Assembly: GCF_022953055.1 (NCBI RefSeq)
Contig: NZ_JALJEJ010000001.1
Location: 558,001 to 622,000 of the forward strand
Direction of reading: 5' to 3'
Origin: Mucilaginibacter straminoryzae
GTDB lineage: Bacteria; Bacteroidota; Bacteroidia; Sphingobacteriales; Sphingobacteriaceae
DNA length: 64,000 bases
Made by a program: the position numbers and the translations under genes
The notes under the pieces: model-generated
The model's input: the letters and a program-made list of their open reading frames with translations, nothing else
Told to the model about the DNA's origin: nothing
The model's database searches: none
Shown here: one piece after another, positions 9,701-17,117 of the stretch
Position numbering within the stretch: the first letter of the stretch is position 1
Layout of the letters: each line of letters opens with the position of its first letter

Positions 9701-10257
9701 CCTTGTCACAGTTTGATGACCACTTGGTTTACGTCCGGATAAAGGACAATAAGGCATCGCAGCAAACTTTAGTAACAATCACCTCGATCGTCCAAAGGAA
9801 TAATTCTGATTTCCCTTTCCAGTACCGTTTCGTTGACGATCAGTTCAACGAGGCGTTTAAGGGCGAAATACAGACAAGCCGTATCTCGGGCATTTTTGCA
9901 ACGTTGGCAATTATAATTTCTTGCCTTGGCCTTTTCAGTTTAGCTGCATATACCGCAGAAAGAAGGATCAAAGAGATCGGGATTCGCAAGGTTTTGGGTG
10001 CCTCGGTTTCAGGCCTGGCCGGTTTGTTGTCGAAAGACTTTTTACAGCTGGTAGGAATTTCATGCCTGGTTGCTTTTCCGGTAGCGTGGTATATTATGCA
10101 CAATTGGCTGCAGAATTATGAGTACCGCGTCCATATACACTGGTGGATATTCGCCGCAGCGGGTGTTTCTGCTATTACGATTGCACTGGCAACGGTAAGT
10201 TTCCAGGCAGTGAAAGCGGCTTTGGCAAACCCGGTAAAAAGTTTGCGAAGCGAATAA
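6769..10257 (+). CDS. Fusion of membrane-anchored AraC-type regulator and MacB/FtsX-like ABC transporter permease
   Basis: 1162 aa. Residues 1-190: several hydrophobic segments (about 20-40, 45-80, 105-122, 150-185). Residues about 205-310: AraC-type helix-turn-helix with the family ending FNSQRTFNRVFKEMTGKTPAEYK. Residues from about 352: a typical MacB_PCD/FtsX permease beginning MFKDYFKTAVRSIRSNKVYS, with TM helices near 370-395, 635-660, 690-710, 735-755, then a second extracytoplasmic domain and three more TM segments near 1040-1160. In relatives the permease starts at the methionine found here at nt 7822, so this frame joins two normally separate proteins in frame. The encoded ATPase partner (MacB-like) is absent here. 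Whether a full-length fusion is made or ribosomes start again at 7822 is unknown. A terminator follows at 10294. Confidence 0.8.
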   Translation: MIDPLTSLNAPLFHISLFDLASMGTFFVGLAFALLLVFVKKSDKSANLFLALALAVIVLKTGGITPLLLPALGPSLYLYVGRLTFPNQRFRQKDLLHFCSLPTVYWMPSWLILISVIIYLYMSSRLIERCYGQLQVVLMDRPRFAFRHLKKMLLLMSACCLLAFFDAIFYFAIASLLIGMAVTAILKMDDDRRLTTPITDRFAVREKGRRLNATVAANRFYEDPDLTLTTLAVKLIMHPHDLSRIINLGLEKNFSDFINEFRVREIARKMRDPAFDRIKLLGIAYESGFNSQRTFNRVFKEMTGKTPAEYKRMLEKELPIDKLATQPRLRPVILRPESPPVWAKEKLNCNYMFKDYFKTAVRSIRSNKVYSALNIVGLAIGIACAGLIFLWVGDEMTYDSTNIKKDRLYEVKINADFSGNKFVMGSTPRVMGKTIKAELPGIANVCRISDGDVKALFKIGDKSFYANGRYADPALFSMFTLPFVHGNIENAFTHLRSVVLTEKTARRFFGNDGDVLGKTIRVDNKNDYVVTGVLKDIPKNSTLQADWFIPYETLSHDVNIVAGNDLQDHVWNSYGPFTYVELEPNANIDTMNARLLNFIHGKDATQKNTAFLYPMTRWHLYDQFTNGKENSSGRISQVRLLSVIAWIILLIACINFMNLATARSEKRAKEIGVRKVLGSGRNRLIGQFMAESFLMSAMAAAIAVGIVAISLPAFNTLVEKDLNIGLSDPAHFLVLGLITVICGLLAGSYPSLYLSSFDPVKVLKGLKIKSGTATLIRKGLVILQFSVAIVFIISTIIIYQQIQHVKSRDLGFNKNNLVEIDMQHPVGRTFSVIKQQLMNTGVVSNAAMTDHVALYGGNTDNSFKWDGKGANDNFDIAFRNVTPEFMSTAGMHIIEGRDFGDEAADTTSVIVTQSLAKRIDKNGVVGKIIQSPRGVNEGLFKNLRIVGVVQDYVMGNIYDHAGTPVIFICHSSANFDRTLSQFDDHLVYVRIKDNKASQQTLVTITSIVQRNNSDFPFQYRFVDDQFNEAFKGEIQTSRISGIFATLAIIISCLGLFSLAAYTAERRIKEIGIRKVLGASVSGLAGLLSKDFLQLVGISCLVAFPVAWYIMHNWLQNYEYRVHIHWWIFAAAGVSAITIALATVSFQAVKAALANPVKSLRSE

Positions 10258-10293
10258 CAAGTATTACAAGCAATCAATTGTTCAATTATTCTC

Positions 10294-10317
10294 GGCAGCT
10301 TTCAGGCTGCCTTTTTT
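10294..10317 (+). terminator. Rho-independent terminator after the permease fusion
   Basis: GGCAGC (10294-10299) pairs with GCTGCC (10306-10311), followed by six T residues. Confidence 0.8.
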
Positions 10318-10327
10318 ATTCTCTTTT

Positions 10328-10693
10328 GTGATGAAAATCCTATTCTTGATTTGGCTAATCCCCAGCCTTTTTTTGTTTTCAGCAAGGCTTCACGCCCAAT
10401 CCATCATCAAAGATGATGCGGTCGATAACCAAAACCAGCGAATGGTCTTCCTGCAATGGGACCAAAACAAGTTTTATCCCAAACCCGGCTTTTTAAGTCT
10501 GAACCCATATTACTGGCTGGTCTGGGGACTTTTCGACTCGAATTATCACAAAACCGACATCCGGCCTTTGAGCGCGACCGGACAGCAAACGCAAAGGCTG
10601 GCTTTGGTAGCCACGATGAACGGCATCGATAACCGCTACAAGCTGCAAGGTATTCCCGTCGATTACCAATCAGAAGGTGAACGCCTACCTTAA
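10328..10693 (+). pseudogene. 5' fragment of a secreted protein gene, truncated at the integrase junction
   Basis: The first about 110 codons look genuine: a signal peptide (MMKILFLIWLIPSLFLFSARLHAQ) is not fully quoted here beyond its pattern: Lys near the start, a long Leu/Phe core, cleavage near AxA at 21-23. The mature part carries ERMVF-like, NPYYWLVWG and DIRPLSATGQQTQRLA motifs, which remind me of DUF5045-type proteins of Bacteroidota. The last codons (after about 10667) are integrase DNA read in the wrong frame, so the protein is a chimeric stump of 121 aa. It was carried in with the preceding permease segment. Family likeness is from memory and uncertain. Confidence 0.6.
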
Positions 10694-10916
10694 AGAAATA
10701 GCCGATTGCTTAGGTATACAAAAGGAATTAACCTTCCATTGCGCACGGCATACCTTTGCTACCACAGTTACGCTGACTAATGGCGTGCCTATTGAAACGG
10801 TAAGTAAAATGCTTGGCCACCGTAGCCTCCGAACTACCCAGATTTACGCCAAAGTGCTAGATAAAAAGGTTAGCGACGATATGGCTGTTTTGAAGAAAAA
10901 GTATAGCAACGGGTAA
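10668..10916 (+). pseudogene. Tyrosine recombinase (integrase), 3' fragment
   Basis: Encodes the end of the catalytic domain: NQKVNAYLKEIAD, then HCARHTFATT (HxxR motif with the second catalytic Arg), MLGHRSLRTTQIY (catalytic His and the nucleophile Tyr), and a standard C-terminal helix ending SDDMAVLKKKY. A GTG at 10677 is in frame but is not a real start. It is the missing part of the 5' fragment at 5974-6678, in the same orientation, about 4 kb away. The first catalytic Arg and surrounding about 110 residues are absent. Confidence 0.85.
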
Positions 10917-10983
10917 GGCTTTCAATCCTTTCTTACCACACTCCCGGCCCATTCATCGCGTAAACAACCAAAAGCTGTTAGCT

Positions 10984-11056
10984 AATAAGCCGTCAACAGC
11001 GGGCAAGCACTGAACCAATTAACACTGCCCGCTCTGTACACTGTTGACGGCTTATT
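10984..11056. repeat. Large hairpin: 16-bp perfect inverted repeat with a second inner stem
   Basis: AATAAGCCGTCAACAG (10984-10999) and its exact reverse complement (11041-11056); inside, AGCGGGCA (10998-11005) pairs with TGCCCGCT (11026-11033). It begins about 70 bp after the integrase stop. It lacks a T-run, so it is not a classic terminator; an att/oriT-like or folded recombination structure of the mobile element is possible. No integron integrase is present, and the arms do not match attC boxes. Confidence 0.7.
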
Positions 11057-11186
11057 GGCGTAGCTAGCTTTGTGGCTGCGGTGCAATGCCGGATGTACGG
11101 TAAAAGCAGCGGTGTTATGATATACTGTTTAGCTGATTATTTTGATGATTGAGATATAAAGGCTGTCTCTACCGAAGCGAAGAGAA

Positions 11187-11466
11187 TCAAAGTTTCTCCG
11201 CGCTAACCATCGCTCCCTTGTTATGTGCTTTTCTCGCCCGCTCTTCAATCAGCAGTCGTTCCGTTGAGTTAGTGAACCATCAAAATTCTGCTTCGGCTGA
11301 TCGTTTTTTTAGGTCTGCCCAACGCCTGTTTCTCGATTAAATTGTTTTTTCTGCTATTGATGCCATCAGCTAACTCCTTCCAAATTTTTCCTAATTATCG
11401 AACAACGGGAGCGAGTTCCGGATCATCCCGCCAGGGTGTATCTGGGTTTTTGTATAGCAAAAACAT
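11187..11466 (-). pseudogene. Degenerate mobilization protein (MobA/MobC-like N-terminal part)
   Basis: Read on the minus strand, one frame gives KNPDTPWRDDPELAPVVR, a stop, then ADGINSRKNN...GRPKKTISRSRILMVH; after a one-base frame change near 11274 it continues FTNSTERLLIEERARKAHNKG and stops at 11187. GRPKKTxSRSR...FTxTERLLIEERARKAG is the start of Bacteroidota plasmid/transposon mobilization accessory proteins (ribbon-helix-helix, relaxosome). The gene carries at least one stop and one frameshift and lacks its C-terminus. It marks this region as a dead mobilizable element together with the integrase pieces and the HTH gene at 11854. Confidence 0.55.
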
Positions 11467-11853
11467 TAACTCGCTCCTTATGGATTGCACAGTTTTTATT
11501 AGTAAAATACTTATGGCTGCTAACAGCTAAACTGTCTTGTCAATTATCTGTTGACTTGCTTCATGCTGTAATCCAACAGGCTACCGTCGGCGAGTTACAG
11601 GATGTCTTGTAAGACATATAGTCAAACTCGTCCACTTCCATGATGATTTAATGTAAGTAGCAGTGGAGCCATCGGCTGTGGGCCCCATGAGAGTCTTGCG
11701 GATAATAGCAAAAGGACTGGCAAAGCACTTCGCTGCCGATGCACATAAAATCTGGTCAACAGCTGACATGCGTTGCATTCAGTTGCTCATCCTTGCTTAT
11801 ACAGTGCAACAGTTTTACATAACCAATAAGCGTCGGTGTTAAAATAGCCGCCC
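11467..11853. other. Degenerate DNA between mobilization remnant and HTH gene
   Basis: No intact gene. Minus-strand frames are short and broken. One of 65 codons (11581-11778) reads VDQILCASA..SPFAIIRKT, possibly a relic of an element gene that began with an ATG overlapping the HTH stop codon near 11856, but I cannot assign a family. Confidence 0.4.
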
Positions 11854-12120
11854 TCATTTGACGCCTCCTTCCGGCAGCTTGTTGATATCTTCCTGCTTGT
11901 AATACACAATACTACCTATCTTTGTATAACGAAGCGTACCATTGATCCGCAGGTTCTGTAAGGTACCTGGAGAAATCTTCAGCAGCTTTCGCACGTCATT
12001 GCTTTTTAGCCATTGCTTTGAAACGCCGTGCCCGTTGAGTTGTACAAGTTTTTTGATCTTTGTTAGAAGCCTACTTTCAAACTTCCTTAAATCTTCTTTG
12101 GTGATGATCTCTAAATTCAT
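11854..12120 (-). CDS. Helix-turn-helix (excisionase/MerR-like) protein of a mobile element
   Basis: 88 aa. Residues about 38-85 form a HTH_17-type domain: KQWLKSNDVRKLLKISPGTLQNLRINGTLRYTKIGSIVYYKQEDI, quoted here only for its key parts (WLKSNDVRKLL; SPGTLQNLR; YTKIGSIVYY). This family occurs at the start of the mobilization/replication operon of Bacteroidota integrative elements and acts as excisionase or transcription factor. A GGAGGG ribosome-binding sequence lies 5-10 nt before the ATG, which is unusually good for this phylum. The stop codon region overlaps an ATG of a decayed downstream gene. It appears intact, unlike its neighbours. Confidence 0.75.
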   Translation of the reverse strand: MNLEIITKEDLRKFESRLLTKIKKLVQLNGHGVSKQWLKSNDVRKLLKISPGTLQNLRINGTLRYTKIGSIVYYKQEDINKLPEGGVK

Positions 12121-12268
12121 TCTGCCCTCCGTGTTTTGGATTAATATTAAACCGGTTCGCGGGAACGATCATTTGGATTCCCTTGAACGCAATGGCTCAA
12201 AAGTCGGGGGCAAAAGGGCGAAATGAAGGACCAATGATAGCGTTTGGTCAGATTTGAAGGGTAAAATT

Positions 12269-13030
12269 CTATTCCCTGTCTTTTGGAACTATTTTGAAAA
12301 GCTTGTCTTCTTCAGCAATATCGATGTACTTGGCTGGTTTGTCATCCTTATTTGCCGGGAAGTAATTATGTGCGGTATCGAAAGAGATGTCTTTATCACC
12401 ATGTTTGAAGTACTTAGCAATCATTTTATACCAGGGGCTTTGACCTTGTGAGCGGGCAAGTTTATTGTCATTAAGCATTTTCAAATCCTAAATTTGGTGT
12501 ATCAAATGCATGAACGCAGCTAAGCCGCCTTTGCTCAATACGATCTTTTCACTGGCATCATATTTAGTTGCTTCTTTCAAATGTGCTTCCAGCATTTCAA
12601 TCTTGGCGTTTAACCTATCTATCTCCCGGTCTTTCTCGGCTATTACTGATTCAATGGGCTCAAGTTTATGCCAGCGGTCGACGGTTTTTAGAAAATTTAA
12701 AAATGCTTCCAGCTTCTTGACACTCGCCATATGTTCAGGATAGCTGGACGAAAACGGATCTTTCTTTTTATAATAATCAATGCGATTGATGACAATGTCT
12801 ATCACATGACTAAAATACCGTTCTTCCTGATCCGGAAAGCTTATTGAAAAGTAATCAAAATGGAAGTAGTAATAGGGACCGTATTCTTCTTCTTCCAGGT
12901 CGTAAAGCTTTTTCAAAAAGAAGTTGTCAGCCAAGCTCTTGTTCTGAATAACTGCATTGCCTATTTCGAACCGGTGCGGTGAAAAATCAAATGGGTTGCG
13001 GAATTTGAAGTAGAGGCTCTGGGTCGGCAT
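12269..13030 (-). pseudogene. Unknown gene interrupted by an in-frame TAG stop
   Basis: Two minus-strand frames, 13030-12488 (180 aa) and 12484-12269 (71 aa, beginning at a TTG), lie in the same reading frame and are separated only by TAG plus one codon (HQI-stop-DLKMLNDN). Read through, they give a single about 253-aa protein: N-terminal part with FDYFSISFPDQEERY, a coiled-coil like stretch about 128-155 (EKDREIDRLNAKIEMLEAHL), and a C-terminal part with SPWYKMIAKYF and FDTAHNYFPANKDD that reads as a natural continuation. I do not recognise the family; position suggests a mobile-element accessory protein. Either a recent nonsense mutation, or programmed readthrough, or a true 180-aa protein. 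No frameshift or other lesion is visible. Confidence 0.6.
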
Positions 13031-13321
13031 AGGAAAGGCTTTATTTTAATTATCATTCTTAAATTGTCGTACTAAAGCTTATTTGTCGAAAATTAACAAA
13101 TCAGGTAAAAATTAAGTTTTACTTCTGATTCTTTATGGTAAAAGCTACCTTGGTCAATCTTCATTAAGGTGTAAGAAGACATAAATTGATAACAAATGGA
13201 AGTGAATTATAATAAGGAATTTAGCCAGTAACAGGATGTACTGCTAAGCTTTACTTTTCGGAAATAGAACTGGAGCGACAGAAAAAAATTTATCTTTGCA
13301 GAATTTATCAGTAAGCTATAT
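13031..13321. promoter_or_regulatory. Divergent intergenic region with promoter of the polysaccharide operon
   Basis: AT-rich spacer between the element gene (minus) and the Wzz gene (plus). TATCTTTG at 13291-13298 matches the Bacteroidota -7 consensus TAnnTTTG, 24 bp before the ATG at 13322; no clear -33 TTTG is seen at the expected distance. All 13 genes to 26.6 kb could be read from it. Confidence 0.55.
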
Positions 13322-14446
13322 ATGCACAATATTAATGGCGTTGAGAATTCAGATAATAATTCAAAGGAAGAGATTACGTTGAGAGCGCTAATCCTGAAGT
13401 TGCATGAGTGGAGAAATTATCTGTTTGGTAAGTGGAGGTATATACTGATTTTTAGCCTATTAGGTGCTGCCATTGGATTTACTTATGCATTTTTTCAAAA
13501 GCCGGTCTATACAGCTACGACTACGTTTGTACTTGAAGCTAGTGAATCGGGTAATGGTTTGATGAGCCAGTATGCGGGATTAGCGTCTATGGCCGGTATT
13601 GATCTAGGTGATCGGGGAGGTGGTATTTTTAGTGGCGATAATATCATTGAACTATATAAATCTCGAAAGATGTTAGAAAAAACATTATTAACCCCAGTAG
13701 TAATTAATGGTCAGCGTCAAACCTTAATACAATGCTATATCAACTTCAATGAACTTAAAGACAGTTGGAAAGACAGACCACAATTACTTGCGTTAAATTT
13801 CGACAATACAAACAACAAATCCATCAAGTTTAATCAAACAGCAAGACTTAGAGACAGTGTTTTAGGATGGACAGTTGATGAAATTAGGAGAAATTGTCTT
13901 ACTGTTGACAAATTAGACAAAAAACTAAGCATTATTAAAGTTGACGTCAAATCAAAAGATGAAGATTTTTCAAAACGTTTTAATGAAGAACTTGTAAAAA
14001 ATGTAAACCAATTTTATACTCAAACCAAAACGAAAAAATCTCTTGACAATGTATCTATTCTACAGCATAAAGTTGATTCTGTTAAAAATGTAATGAACGG
14101 GGCTATATATTCGGCTGTTGCAGCAATAGATGCCACTCCTAACTTAAATCCTACAAAACAAGTTCAGAGGAATGTTCCTAGTCAAAAAGCTCAATTTACA
14201 GCGGAAGCTAATAAGGCTATATTAAGCAATCTGATGCAAAGTTTAGAGCTTGGAAAGATTAGTTTATTGAAGGAGACACCTTTAATTCAACCTGTGGACA
14301 CGCCAGTATATCCTCTAAAAAAAGAAAAGTTTGGACTCTTAAAAGGATTGATTTTAGGGGGAATAGGTTTGGGGTTCATAACTTGTTTATTTCTCGTTTT
14401 CAGGAGGTTATATATACTAACAATTATTGAGGACGGCTTAATATAA
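13322..14446 (+). CDS. Wzz/GNVR-type polysaccharide chain-length determinant
   Basis: 374 aa inner-membrane protein: TM1 about 38-60 (WRYILIFSLLGAAIGFTYAFF), a Wzz domain right after it (PVYTATTTFVLE), a periplasmic helical region, and TM2 about 340-362. Two TM segments flanking a periplasmic coiled region is the co-polymerase layout. There is no tyrosine-kinase domain, so it is the Wzz rather than the Wzc form. It sets polymer length with the Wzy protein encoded at 17117. First gene of the operon, directly after the promoter; the Wza outer-membrane exporter usually found before it is missing here, where the decayed mobile element now lies. Confidence 0.85.
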   Translation: MHNINGVENSDNNSKEEITLRALILKLHEWRNYLFGKWRYILIFSLLGAAIGFTYAFFQKPVYTATTTFVLEASESGNGLMSQYAGLASMAGIDLGDRGGGIFSGDNIIELYKSRKMLEKTLLTPVVINGQRQTLIQCYINFNELKDSWKDRPQLLALNFDNTNNKSIKFNQTARLRDSVLGWTVDEIRRNCLTVDKLDKKLSIIKVDVKSKDEDFSKRFNEELVKNVNQFYTQTKTKKSLDNVSILQHKVDSVKNVMNGAIYSAVAAIDATPNLNPTKQVQRNVPSQKAQFTAEANKAILSNLMQSLELGKISLLKETPLIQPVDTPVYPLKKEKFGLLKGLILGGIGLGFITCLFLVFRRLYILTIIEDGLI

Positions 14447-14577
14447 TTTTTTCGTAATTGAAAAGCAAAAATAGCAGATTGACTTCAGTGTTAAAAAATA
14501 GCATTTCAATAAGATATTTCATTAGCGCTTTTGTTGGAATTATTCAGAACACATAGAAAATTTAACTTGGGAAAGTA

Positions 14578-16131
14578 GTGGATAGGAATTCAAGAATATT
14601 TAATAGTTTTAGAAATGCAAGAGTAGCAGTTGTTTTTTATTTCATTAACTTACTAATTCAGTTTTTCTATCGTAAAATTTTTCTAAATCATCTTGGTTCT
14701 GAAGTACTGGGTTTAAATACCACTGCTATGAATTTATTGCAGTTTTTAAACATTGCAGAACTTGGTGTAGGAGCCGCCGTAAGCTATTCGCTTTATTCTC
14801 CCTTATCAAAAAAAGATCATGCTAGTATAAATGAAATAATTTCTGTGCAAGGGTATTTGTATACTCGGATTGGTGTGGTCGTAATGGTTGCCGGGCTTAT
14901 ATTGATGTTATTTTTTCCTATGATTTTTTCAGATATGAGTATTCCTATGTGGTATGCCTATTCAACATTTGGGGTGCTGTTCTTGTCATCTTTGTCAAGT
15001 TACTTCTTCAGCTATCAGCAAATTCTTTTCATATCCGATCAAAAAGAGTATCAATTAAACTATATTCTTCAAGGGGCTAAGTTCTTAAAAATCGTTTTAC
15101 AATTAATTTCTATTAACTTTTTTAGTCACGGGTATATTTTTTGGATTTTTTGGGAATTACTATCAATAATTGTAATAACGTGGGGAATCAATTATAAATT
15201 GAATAAAGAGTATTCATGGTTGGATGTAAGTTATATAAAAGGCAAAGCGGCGCTTGCAAAGCATTCTGAAATAACATTAAAAACTAAGCAGTTGTTTGCT
15301 CATAAATTAGCCGGTTTTGCATTAACTGAAGTTACTCCACTAGTTATTTTTGCTTTTACAAATCTATCATTTGTTGCAAAATATGGGAATTACTTATTAG
15401 TTATAGCAGGAGTCACTGCTTTACTAGGGGCAATATTCAATAGTGTAAATGCAAGTGTCGGAAATTTAGTTTCAGAAGGTAATAGTTTAAAAATAGAGGC
15501 AATATTCGAAGAGTTGTTTACAGTAAGGTTCTTATTAGCGGTTATTTCCTGTTATTCAATTTACAAACTTACGCCTATTTTCATAACGTTATGGTTAGGT
15601 ACAAATTATCTGTTAGATCCGTCCGTACTCCTCTTACTGGTAATACTAATGTTTATAAACATTACAAGATTAACGGTCGATTCTTTTTTAAATGCATATG
15701 GCTTATTTAAAGACATATTTGCGCCAATATTGGAGTTAATATTGAATGTTTCTCTCTCTATTTCTTTGGGTAAGTTTTTTGGTGTGAAAGGGGTACTGGC
15801 AGGTGTTATATTAAGTAATATTTTGATCGTGTTATGTTGGAAGCCATTTTTTTTATTCAGAAATGGAATTAAAACAAATCCAGTGAAGTATTTTCAGATG
15901 TACTTTAAGCAAGTTTTAGTATCGGTTCTTGTAATTACTATTTGTGAGTATGCGATTAGCTACCTAAGTTTCACTTCTAATATTTCCTTGGTGAACTTCA
16001 TAACATTTGGCTTCTTAGTCGCTGTTACAATTACATTACTTATGATATTGTCATTTTCGCTCCTTACAAAAGGCCTGCCCCTGTTTATTACTAGATTAAA
16101 AAAAATAATTATAGCCAAACAACCAGCATGA
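14578..16131 (+). CDS. Polysaccharide flippase (Wzx-like, MATE/MOP superfamily)
   Basis: 517 aa with about 12-14 hydrophobic segments. The N-terminal YFINLLIQFFYRKIFLNHLG and LNIAELGVGAAVSYSLY segments are characteristic of O-antigen/repeat-unit translocases. It moves lipid-linked repeat units across the inner membrane. GTG start at 14578, preceded by GGGAAAG; no nearby ATG fits. The 131-bp gap to Wzz holds nothing I recognise. Markedly AT-rich, as are the genes up to 21 kb, typical of exchangeable serotype-specific genes. Confidence 0.85.
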   Translation: MDRNSRIFNSFRNARVAVVFYFINLLIQFFYRKIFLNHLGSEVLGLNTTAMNLLQFLNIAELGVGAAVSYSLYSPLSKKDHASINEIISVQGYLYTRIGVVVMVAGLILMLFFPMIFSDMSIPMWYAYSTFGVLFLSSLSSYFFSYQQILFISDQKEYQLNYILQGAKFLKIVLQLISINFFSHGYIFWIFWELLSIIVITWGINYKLNKEYSWLDVSYIKGKAALAKHSEITLKTKQLFAHKLAGFALTEVTPLVIFAFTNLSFVAKYGNYLLVIAGVTALLGAIFNSVNASVGNLVSEGNSLKIEAIFEELFTVRFLLAVISCYSIYKLTPIFITLWLGTNYLLDPSVLLLLVILMFINITRLTVDSFLNAYGLFKDIFAPILELILNVSLSISLGKFFGVKGVLAGVILSNILIVLCWKPFFLFRNGIKTNPVKYFQMYFKQVLVSVLVITICEYAISYLSFTSNISLVNFITFGFLVAVTITLLMILSFSLLTKGLPLFITRLKKIIIAKQPA

Positions 16132-17117
16132 AGGAGAATTTGGAATACTTTATAAAAGGTAATTTTGTTCATCGAGAACTTCAAAGTCAAACATTATTTA
16201 AAAATACAGTAACAAGGTATATCGCATACTTTATACAGTATCCATTCATACATCTCCTGATTTTTCTAAACAACATTTTAAAAAAGAAAAAGACTCATTA
16301 TAGGCATACAATATCAATTTGTTGCATCTTTAAAAATGAATCAGAATTTCTTGACGAGTGGATAAAGTTTCATTTAGTAATCGGCATAGATCATTTCTAC
16401 CTATATAATAATAATTCTGACGATGATTATATTGGTATTTTGCAACCTTATATAGATAAAGGAGTTGTTGATTTATTTGATTGGCCGCACAAACATTCTC
16501 AAATGCAGGCATATGAACATTGCTACAAGAATTTTAATAATGATACTCATTGGTTAACATTCATCGATATTGACGAGTTTATTTGCCCCATTTCTACTAA
16601 CAATATTAAAGGTTGGTTATCAAATTATAAAAAGTACCCTGGAGTTGCTGTATATTGGAAACAATTTGGTTCTAGCGGAAAGATGAAACACGACCATAAT
16701 AAACTAGTTATTGAACAATATACCCAATGTTGGCCTAAGTACAGCACATTCACAAAAATGTTTTGTAATATGAAGTTCTCATTTAAGCCTTTTGAAAATC
16801 CTCATAAGATGAATGCAAAAATTTTGGGGTTTAATATTCCTCCAATTAACCAGTTTAAAAAACTCATCAATTTTGGTATAAACAGGATATCAAAGAATAG
16901 TAAAACGAATATTCAAATTAATCATTATTGGGGTAAAGCTTACGATTGTTTTGTGAAAAATAAAATAAATAAAACTGACGTATATCACGAGGATGACTTT
17001 AACCAGTCCTTGCTGCGCAATAATTTACTGAAATCCCATGAAAGCTTATGCAAAGAACGCGATTTTGAAATACAAAAGTTTTTATTGTTTACTAAATTAT
17101 ATAATAATAAATATTAA
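16128..17117 (+). CDS. Glycosyltransferase family 92 (DUF23-like)
   Basis: 329 aa. ISICCIFKNESEFLDEWIKFHLVIGIDHFYLYNN pattern (key parts: CCIFKNE, EWIKFH, FYLYNNNSDD), then HCYKN and FIDIDEF (the DxD-type metal site, IDIDE at about 146-150). This is the GT92 fold, which uses nucleotide sugars (often UDP-Gal in studied members). A hydrophobic stretch near 30-50 may anchor it to the membrane. Overlaps the Wzx stop by ATGA. AT-rich. Confidence 0.75.
   Translation: MKENLEYFIKGNFVHRELQSQTLFKNTVTRYIAYFIQYPFIHLLIFLNNILKKKKTHYRHTISICCIFKNESEFLDEWIKFHLVIGIDHFYLYNNNSDDDYIGILQPYIDKGVVDLFDWPHKHSQMQAYEHCYKNFNNDTHWLTFIDIDEFICPISTNNIKGWLSNYKKYPGVAVYWKQFGSSGKMKHDHNKLVIEQYTQCWPKYSTFTKMFCNMKFSFKPFENPHKMNAKILGFNIPPINQFKKLINFGINRISKNSKTNIQINHYWGKAYDCFVKNKINKTDVYHEDDFNQSLLRNNLLKSHESLCKERDFEIQKFLLFTKLYNNKY

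Larger units (their letters stand above)
6676..10667. mobile_element. Foreign segment of about 4 kb replacing the middle of the integrase gene
   Basis: Left edge: integrase homology ends at about 6675 (DEIIRI). Right edge: integrase homology resumes at about 10668 (NQKVNAYLKEIAD). Between lie one complete large gene (AraC-FtsX permease fusion), its terminator, and the 5' end of a secreted-protein gene that runs out of frame into the integrase remnant. No transposase, terminal inverted repeat or target duplication is visible, and integrase sequence was lost, so this looks like a recombination or replacement event rather than a clean insertion. Edges are accurate to perhaps 10 bp. Confidence 0.6.

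Noticed and set aside
6676..10667. Insertion sequence inside the integrase
   Set aside because: No transposase, no terminal inverted repeats, no target duplication, and integrase sequence is lost rather than simply split.
10984..11056. Integron attC site
   Set aside because: Hairpin is similar in size but lacks RYYYAAC/GTTRRRY boxes at its ends, and there is no integron integrase or gene cassette.
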